In this document: positions 58,163-64,000 of the stretch, in pieces
Numbering within the stretch: position 1 is the first letter of the stretch
Layout of the letters: each line of letters begins with the position of its first letter
NCBI GenBank assembly: GCA_037178625.1
Contig: CM074141.1
Span: 186,001 to 250,000 of the forward strand
Reading direction: 5' to 3'
DNA: 64,000 nt
Source: Skeletonema tropicum
Taxonomy: Eukaryota > Bacillariophyta > Thalassiosirophyceae > Thalassiosirales > Thalassiosiraceae
Program-made: the position numbers and the translations under genes
The notes under the pieces: generated by a model
Told to the model about the DNA's origin: nothing
The model's input: only the letters and a program-made list of their open reading frames with translations
Database searches by the model: none

Positions 58163-58196
58163 CAAAAAATGGTTGGGATATCCCAAGCATTTTTTG

Positions 58197-58278
58197 AAAA
58201 CGGTACTTTTGTACCGTTTTGTGTAGAGCTCTGGTATGTTTCTACGTGAGAGGCAAAACGGTACTTTTGTACCGTTTT
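58197..58278. repeat. B-type hairpin pair, left end of Y
   Basis: Two perfect 24-nt hairpins with stem AAAACGGTAC and loop TTTT, 34-bp spacer (gtgtagagctctggtatgtt...), which is the inverted spacer of the neighbouring A-type pair. Confidence 0.9.
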
Positions 58279-58439
58279 CAAAAAAGGCGGTAGGCCTCGT
58301 GTAATTTGTTAGAACAAAGTATGAGCCATTGTGTGGCCTATAGGTATTATTATTGCATACAAGGGCTACAGGCTTTTTTGAAAAGACGCCGTTAGGAGCT
58401 GCCTAGCTTTCTCTAGCTTTGCCTGCTAACAAGTTGGAG

Positions 58440-60110
58440 TTTGAAAACGGCGTTTGCAGGCTGTGGGCTGCAACTCAGGTCACGTTGGGGCTGCAACTCA
58501 GGTCACGTTTCGATCACGTGATGCAACTCTGGTTAACGTAGGAATAGCACTAATCCAAGATCCTTTCGATCACATATTGTGAAATCCATTATGAACGTGA
58601 CATCCCAGATCTTTTGCGCGTGCGTAGGTAAATACGGCTGGAGGGCATGGGGCGTGCCCCCAATGAGACAACTTGCCCGCCTGTAAAACTTCCCGCCGAG
58701 AGAGGCAATCTCGACTGTCGGCGCAATGATGCAATGTTACATATTACATCAACTTCACGACGCATAAATCGCCGCTGATGGTAGGTCAAATAGTAATCTG
58801 GAGTGCCCACAAGACCAAAATTTTATGCAGATTTCAATTTTGCACTCCACGGGCTGGTAGATGCAACGGTCGCTTTCGTATTATTACATAGTTACGATGC
58901 TTATGATTTTGCACATTTTTCATTTTTCACCACCTCGCTTCACTATCATCCACTTCTAGTGCACAAATGCCATTCCATAGCAGTTTATCAATCAAATACT
59001 ATTTAGAATGCGTCAACATATATTTATTTATGTGCAAATTAAACAAATATTAATCAATAACAATCATCGTCATTTCCTTCTTGGTGGCATGCACCCCGTA
59101 CCATCCCAAGGGAAGTCTTCTTCGTACAACTCTTCAGGTACAGTGCAAGTGTCCCAAACTTTGACGTTGTTGTCTCTCATCGCTCTTCCATTAACGTCTC
59201 TTGTAATCACTAATTGATGATATTGCCTCCAAGCATCATCTGCATACTCCCTACCACATTTCCTACATCACATCTTTGATTTCTTTCTTTTCCTTGGCTG
59301 GGGCACGGCAGTAGCAGGCTTGGGCTCATCTGCATCACCATCATAGTTTGTTATAGTTATTTGCTAGTCCTCAGTATCCATTGCATCCGTAAAGGGCTGC
59401 GCAACTGCCGGCATTTCAAGTTGACCAAACTCGGGAAGATACGTGACAGCTGTAGCTCGATTGATGTGCTTATCGTGCAACACTGTGATAGCCGGAGTGT
59501 GAGGACGAAGAGTGGCTGCCTCTACCGCCCTCCTCTTCATAGATTTATAGGCATTCTGAAGATGACTGGCTCTTTTGTACGTCAATGCTGGCTTGGAATG
59601 ACCAAGAGTATCGACCCAGCTGTTCCAACTTGTAATTGTAGCGAAGTCAGACCATCTTATTCCAGAGTAGTTATCGGCTTCATCTGTTCCTCCCTGGAAG
59701 TTACCGCCATTGTCTTTAAAGTATTCCCATTCGTCGTTTGAGCGCATTCTCTCTGTCGATCGATTTCTCCCAGTGAGTTTCGACAACCAACTCGAAGAAG
59801 TATATCGATGGCAGCCTCCACTCCAGCATCAAGTCCATCATCGGAGAGATCATCCGCAGCTGCTGCCGCCATTCTGTCGAGCTCATCATCTACATCGGAA
59901 TCGTCACCAACCTGGCTTGGCGCTTGTGTGGTATTGATAATGCCAAAGGACTTACAAGTGCACTGTAATGACTTCGATGATAAGTACCCTCTCCGGAACG
60001 TCCACGTCTCCGCCATGCATGTCATTTGTGGCCGGCGAGTTTTCTCCTCTTTTTTTCTCCCCTTTTTTCGCCCCCAAATTTGTTGAAGCCCACAGCCTGA
60101 AAAAATTGCC
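58440..60110. repeat. 1671-bp tandem duplication in Y, copy 1
   Basis: Matches 60111-61781 with only two substitutions that I noticed (ggttaacgt/ggttgacgt near 58534 and tcctttcg/tccttgcg near 58562). The unit starts tttgaaaacggcg and ends gaaaaaattgcc. The word gaaaacgg at the unit start is also in the B hairpin at the right end of Y, and may have served as the recombination site. Confidence 0.92.
59064..60025 (-). pseudogene. Broken gene of element Y, copy 1
   Basis: On the minus strand an acidic N-terminal frame (60025-59657: SQVGDDSDVDDELDRMAAAA) passes by frameshift near 59790 into a second frame (RNRSTERMRSNDEWEYFKD ... SWNSWVDTLGHSKPALTYKR) that ends in TAG at 59364. The same frame then continues (ITITNYDGDADEPKP ... 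QPRKRKKSK), meets TGA near 59265, and goes on (CRKCGREYADDAWRQYHQ ... VKVWDTCTVPEELYEEDFP) to about 59064. The acidic start, basic patch and C-terminal Cys pair could be the tail of a DDE transposase, perhaps piggyBac-like, but this is a guess. Clearly non-functional. Confidence 0.45.
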
Positions 60111-61781
60111 TTTGAAAACGGCGTTTGCAGGCTGTGGGCTGCAACTCAGGTCACGTTGGGGCTGCAACTCAGGTCACGTTTCGATCACGTGATGCAACTC
60201 TGGTTGACGTAGGAATAGCACTAATCCAAGATCCTTGCGATCACATATTGTGAAATCCATTATGAACGTGACATCCCAGATCTTTTGCGCGTGCGTAGGT
60301 AAATACGGCTGGAGGGCATGGGGCGTGCCCCCAATGAGACAACTTGCCCGCCTGTAAAACTTCCCGCCGAGAGAGGCAATCTCGACTGTCGGCGCAATGA
60401 TGCAATGTTACATATTACATCAACTTCACGACGCATAAATCGCCGCTGATGGTAGGTCAAATAGTAATCTGGAGTGCCCACAAGACCAAAATTTTATGCA
60501 GATTTCAATTTTGCACTCCACGGGCTGGTAGATGCAACGGTCGCTTTCGTATTATTACATAGTTACGATGCTTATGATTTTGCACATTTTTCATTTTTCA
60601 CCACCTCGCTTCACTATCATCCACTTCTAGTGCACAAATGCCATTCCATAGCAGTTTATCAATCAAATACTATTTAGAATGCGTCAACATATATTTATTT
60701 ATGTGCAAATTAAACAAATATTAATCAATAACAATCATCGTCATTTCCTTCTTGGTGGCATGCACCCCGTACCATCCCAAGGGAAGTCTTCTTCGTACAA
60801 CTCTTCAGGTACAGTGCAAGTGTCCCAAACTTTGACGTTGTTGTCTCTCATCGCTCTTCCATTAACGTCTCTTGTAATCACTAATTGATGATATTGCCTC
60901 CAAGCATCATCTGCATACTCCCTACCACATTTCCTACATCACATCTTTGATTTCTTTCTTTTCCTTGGCTGGGGCACGGCAGTAGCAGGCTTGGGCTCAT
61001 CTGCATCACCATCATAGTTTGTTATAGTTATTTGCTAGTCCTCAGTATCCATTGCATCCGTAAAGGGCTGCGCAACTGCCGGCATTTCAAGTTGACCAAA
61101 CTCGGGAAGATACGTGACAGCTGTAGCTCGATTGATGTGCTTATCGTGCAACACTGTGATAGCCGGAGTGTGAGGACGAAGAGTGGCTGCCTCTACCGCC
61201 CTCCTCTTCATAGATTTATAGGCATTCTGAAGATGACTGGCTCTTTTGTACGTCAATGCTGGCTTGGAATGACCAAGAGTATCGACCCAGCTGTTCCAAC
61301 TTGTAATTGTAGCGAAGTCAGACCATCTTATTCCAGAGTAGTTATCGGCTTCATCTGTTCCTCCCTGGAAGTTACCGCCATTGTCTTTAAAGTATTCCCA
61401 TTCGTCGTTTGAGCGCATTCTCTCTGTCGATCGATTTCTCCCAGTGAGTTTCGACAACCAACTCGAAGAAGTATATCGATGGCAGCCTCCACTCCAGCAT
61501 CAAGTCCATCATCGGAGAGATCATCCGCAGCTGCTGCCGCCATTCTGTCGAGCTCATCATCTACATCGGAATCGTCACCAACCTGGCTTGGCGCTTGTGT
61601 GGTATTGATAATGCCAAAGGACTTACAAGTGCACTGTAATGACTTCGATGATAAGTACCCTCTCCGGAACGTCCACGTCTCCGCCATGCATGTCATTTGT
61701 GGCCGGCGAGTTTTCTCCTCTTTTTTTCTCCCCTTTTTTCGCCCCCAAATTTGTTGAAGCCCACAGCCTGAAAAAATTGCC
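60111..61781. repeat. 1671-bp tandem duplication in Y, copy 2
   Basis: Second copy of the unit at 58440-60110. It runs directly into the B-type hairpin pair at the right end of Y. Confidence 0.92.
60735..61696 (-). pseudogene. Broken gene of element Y, copy 2
   Basis: Same frames, frameshift, TAG and TGA as copy 1 (shifted by 1671 bp), so the gene was already broken before the unit duplicated. Confidence 0.45.
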
Positions 61782-61782
61782 G

Positions 61783-61859
61783 AAAACGGTACAAAAGTAC
61801 CGTTTTCAATGCCTACGGGTCCTGAGCCCAACGGCAAAACGGTACAAAAGTACCGTTTT
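61783..61859. repeat. B-type hairpin pair, right end of Y
   Basis: Two perfect 24-nt hairpins in the opposite orientation to the left pair (loop reads AAAA), with a 29-bp spacer (caatgcctacgggtcctgag...) unlike the left spacer. Confidence 0.9.
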
Positions 61860-61875
61860 CAAAATGGTTGGGATA

Positions 61876-62373
61876 TGTCATCATCCTCGAGCGAGGTCAT
61901 TTCTATTTCAATGTGAACATCCGTAGTTCTTCTGCTGTTCTCTTCCATACGATACATCCTCGTCTTTTCCATCAGATGATGGCGATACACTGAATAATGA
62001 GAAGAGAATAATGCTCCAATGCCAATACCAGTGGCCACGTACGCCTAGAGATTGAGTGGCCAGTACTTTATGGGGGTAGACAGTTCTCTTACGATGTACT
62101 GCTTCTGAGTGCAGAGGTGATGCTTCGTATTGGTAGTAGCCACGCCTTCAGAATGGCCTGTACTTTCTGAAGATCTCTTCCTCGTACTGCTTTTGAGCAA
62201 TTGCCTCTTTCGATATTCCTATTAAATTATTAACATTATGCTCGTCTACTAAGACTAAGAGGGAACACTAGGCAATGTTAGCCTATTGAGCATTGTCATA
62301 ACAGCTAATACACTATTTCATTCCGCTGATGGTAACCATTACAATCTATTGCTCATCATTGGATTGAAAAAGA
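61876..62373 (-). pseudogene. AP2-block remnant, copy 7 (3' flank and upstream segment only)
   Basis: 61880-61980 matches the AP2-block upstream segment reversed (gaggtcatttctatttcaat; catcctcgtcttttccatca). 61990-62373 matches the AP2 3' flank reversed (tgctccaatgcc; ggccagtacttt; gaagatctcttcctc; gctcatcattggattgaaaa). The AP2 coding part is absent, apart from the last codons near 62340-62373. A deletion or unequal exchange has removed the gene body. Confidence 0.6.
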
Positions 62374-62565
62374 CTTATAGGTTGGAGCTAGTCACGGGCC
62401 TATGTGACTAGCAAGGTGACTAGCAGAAAAGGGCCCTTACACGACCCTGCCTATTGTGCACAAGACCCGTCAGAATGTCCTAATAGAGGACACCGACCCC
62501 TTCGACAATAGTCTGGGCAGGCCGCCCATCCAGGGTTTGCATTGATATAAAGGCCGTGCAGGTCG
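62374..62565. other. Intergenic
   Basis: Contains the short repeated word gtgactagca (62405-62425). No gene seen. Confidence 0.4.
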
Positions 62566-62573
62566 ATTTTTTG

Positions 62574-62903
62574 TAGAGGTTGGTACCGTCCCGATCCCGA
62601 CGGGATCGGGAGCGGATTTTCGGGCCGGTATTGAGATCCCGTCCCGAGACCCCCGATCCCGGTAGTCCCGGGATTTTGAGAATCGTACTGCTCAGGTCTC
62701 AGGTGTCAAAATCGTCTAAATGGGGATAAAATAGTCCATATTAGCCAATATTTGGCTAGAATTAGACGAAAATCTCAGGAATTTAGCTAATAGCCTCTTC
62801 TTGGCAAATCCCGGGATTATCCCGATACCGGGACTCTGCCCGTCGGGACCAATCCCGAATCCCGAAAAAGGCGTCGGGACGGGACGGTAAGTACCAACCT
62901 CTA
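62574..62903. mobile_element. hAT-type MITE with perfect 8-bp target duplication
   Basis: 330 bp; ends tagaggttggtaccgtcccg and cgggacggtaagtaccaacctcta-type complement. Flanked by attttttg on both sides (62566-62573 and 62904-62911). The interior is rich in gatcccg/cgggatc words that fold back on each other. The 8-bp duplication identifies hAT-like transposition. No coding capacity. Confidence 0.88.
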
Positions 62904-62905
62904 AT

Positions 62906-63384
62906 TTTTTGCACCCGGAGCCTTTCCCGCAATTTTTTTGTTAGTGAAATGCTCTAGCTTTGGGCCATGGTGGCCAAAATTAAGTTTCAGGGAAGTGGTT
63001 TACATGCTTGTCCCGAGATACTATCCTTTAGGTGACTATTATGTGAGTATATATACTGAGGGGCAGGTGGTATAGCCGTATATTTTCGTCGAGATATGCA
63101 TTTGAAGGTGCTCTCTAGCTTGGTACTAGCTTTGATGGCTGATGGCCTGCCAAATTTGTCTAGCAAAAATGCAGTGGACTCTCACAACATGCATTTCTCA
63201 GCGGAGCATTGGAATTATCGGCCAGTCAACACATGTATAGAACCCCCATTATGGTCGACAAAAGGATGGTGATACTGGAAAAGCATATTCGGCAACTCTC
63301 CGAAATATAATTTTGGCCATTGTGGCCCAAAGCTAGAGCATTTCACTAACAAAAAAAATTGAAAAAAGGCTCCGGGTGCAAAAA
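62906..63384. mobile_element. MITE with ~77-bp inverted repeats
   Basis: Left arm from tttttgcacccggagcct (62906) and right arm ending at 63384 share about 77 bp, including gttagtgaaatgctctagct. 479 bp. Its left end overlaps the target duplication of the hAT-type MITE, so that element landed at or beside this one's border. No target duplication of its own was identified and no gene is present. Confidence 0.75.
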
Positions 63385-64000
63385 GTGAAGATTTTGGCGG
63401 GATGCACAGTCTTGTGTGGATTTAATTTTGCCGTAGAAATATGTACCAAAACTCTACGGTAGGAATTCAAAAAACTAGAACTTCGACCTCCAAAAACCAA
63501 TGACATCCCAACCATGGCGACCAATTTGCTCCCCTTTCCATTGTAATGCCGGAAGCTATCCCCGTAATATCGTATCGTCGACTTCCATTGGTTCATATGA
63601 GAACGTCTGTGCAGTGGAAGTGCGGTCGAAGCGGTCGTATCGATCAAATAGTACTGTTTTTCATGTAGCTAGTCGGCCGCCCACCAGATGGGCCGAGATA
63701 GTCGGCACGTGTTATCACAACAACAATTGATTGGGAGAGGCAATCCAGCGATAATTATTACTCCGCACGTCTGTCATGATTGGTATGATCGGTTGGTGAG
63801 GCGGAAGTGCGTATATATTGCGATTGTGTCCGCCAATGCTGCCTTTTTATATGTTGTGTTGTCATGACACAACATCGACTCTCTCACCTATGACGGTCTT
63901 TATGTTAGAATAGACGATATAGGAGTTTGTCCCAGCGGTAGTCGCACCGGGACCGCTTACTCCTTACTTGGCTTGTTCTAGCTCGACTCTTGACGGCACG
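63385..64000. other. Intergenic, window end
   Basis: No supported gene. A 104-codon ORF (63333-63647, minus) partly overlaps the MITE and has no motif. Confidence 0.4.

Larger units (their letters stand above)
55010..58178. mobile_element. Element X: TA-flanked element with A-type paired hairpins
   Basis: 3169 bp. It starts tcccaaccattttgaaatctc and ends with the complement of tcccaaccattttttgaaat. TA borders both sides (55008-55009, 58179-58180). Next to each end is a pair of 24-nt hairpins of one sequence (stem AAATCTCCTT, loop TCAA), separated by ~35 bp: left pair 55023-55054 (degenerate) and 55089-55109; right pair 58077-58100 and 58139-58162. No transposase is present. The body is a patchwork of smaller elements. 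The inner right flank (57965-58076) is homologous, reversed, to the inner left flank of element Y (58279-58385), so X and Y are relatives. Superfamily unknown; TA duplication is consistent with Tc1/mariner or similar. Confidence 0.75.
58181..61873. mobile_element. Element Y: TA-flanked element with B-type paired hairpins
   Basis: 3693 bp, starting tcccaagcattttttgaaaa and ending with the complement of tcccaaccattttgaaaac. TA borders it (58179-58180 shared with X, 61874-61875). Each end has a pair of 24-nt hairpins (stem AAAACGGTAC, loop TTTT): 58197-58220 and 58255-58278 on the left, 61783-61806 and 61836-61859 on the right. Sharing one TA with X means Y inserted into X's target duplication or the reverse. 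Inside are a short left flank homologous to X and two tandem copies of a 1671-bp unit. No intact transposase is seen. Confidence 0.78.

Noticed and set aside
58589..58810. 73-codon ORF repeated at 60260-60481
   Set aside because: It is repeated only because it lies in the 1671-bp duplication; there is no motif and no frame support.
55010..61873. CRISPR-like look of alternating 24-nt palindromes and ~35-bp spacers
   Set aside because: Only two repeat units occur at each site, the units differ between elements, the host is eukaryotic and there are no cas genes. The TA borders and inverted ends fit transposon termini.
1..64000. tRNA, rRNA or other structured RNA genes
   Set aside because: I found no sequence with recognisable tRNA boxes or rRNA words on reading through; a covariance-model scan would be needed to exclude small RNAs.

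Overview
The window looks like a nuclear chromosome segment from a diatom, probably a centric one. This is inferred from gene style and families, not from a database match. Genes are sparse. Introns are short (86-145 bp) with GT-AG ends. One gene encodes a large secreted protein fusing DUF1800 and DUF1501. Another encodes a His/Gln/Gly-rich protein with a Cys-rich C-terminal block of a kind I associate with diatoms. There are no operons, ribosome binding sites, CRISPR arrays, tRNAs or rRNAs that I can see.

Layout. (1) 0.5-2.3 kb: a two-exon membrane RING-H2 ubiquitin ligase of the PA-TM-RING type. (2) 3.2-5 kb: an intact AP2-repeat gene preceded by an inserted repeat with a G-rich minisatellite. 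(3) 6.8-16.1 kb, minus strand: an eight-exon gene for a 2862-residue secreted DUF1800/DUF1501 protein; all seven introns keep the frame. (4) 16.8-33.4 kb: a nest of DNA transposons. A 5.56-kb Mutator-like element (MULE-1) with 89-bp terminal inverted repeats carries an intact transposase and a second, convergent gene that shows a 2-oxoglutarate/Fe(II) oxygenase-like HxD...H...R pattern. MULE-1 sits inside one copy of a TA-flanked mariner-type element (element B). A second copy of B, in opposite orientation and apparently identical, splits another Mutator transposase gene (MULE-2).

(5) 34-43 kb: further AP2-repeat genes (one frameshifted, one intact, one remnant), interleaved with two foldback elements that share a core but have different ends. 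(6) 44.4-51.7 kb: a low-complexity zinc-finger-like gene and a coiled-coil gene. Between them lies a segment bounded by ~225-bp direct repeats and holding a 411-bp tandem coding repeat. (7) 52-54.6 kb: two broken AP2-repeat genes on the minus strand.

(8) 55.0-61.9 kb: two abutting TA-flanked elements, X and Y. They share outer ends, but each carries its own 24-nt hairpin sequence, present as a pair near both ends (eight hairpins in all). I consider this the strongest candidate for an undescribed mobile-element end structure. X contains nested hAT-like and pogo-like miniature elements. Y contains a 1671-bp tandem duplication of an already broken gene. (9) 61.9-64 kb: an AP2-gene 3' remnant, then a hAT-type miniature element with a perfect 8-bp target duplication next to a second ~480-bp miniature element.

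The host genes that look functional are the RING ligase, the DUF1800/DUF1501 protein, two AP2-repeat genes, the low-complexity protein and the coiled-coil protein. Almost everything else is mobile DNA or its debris. Comparing paralogous flanks inside the window reveals empty insertion sites and the order of several insertions.
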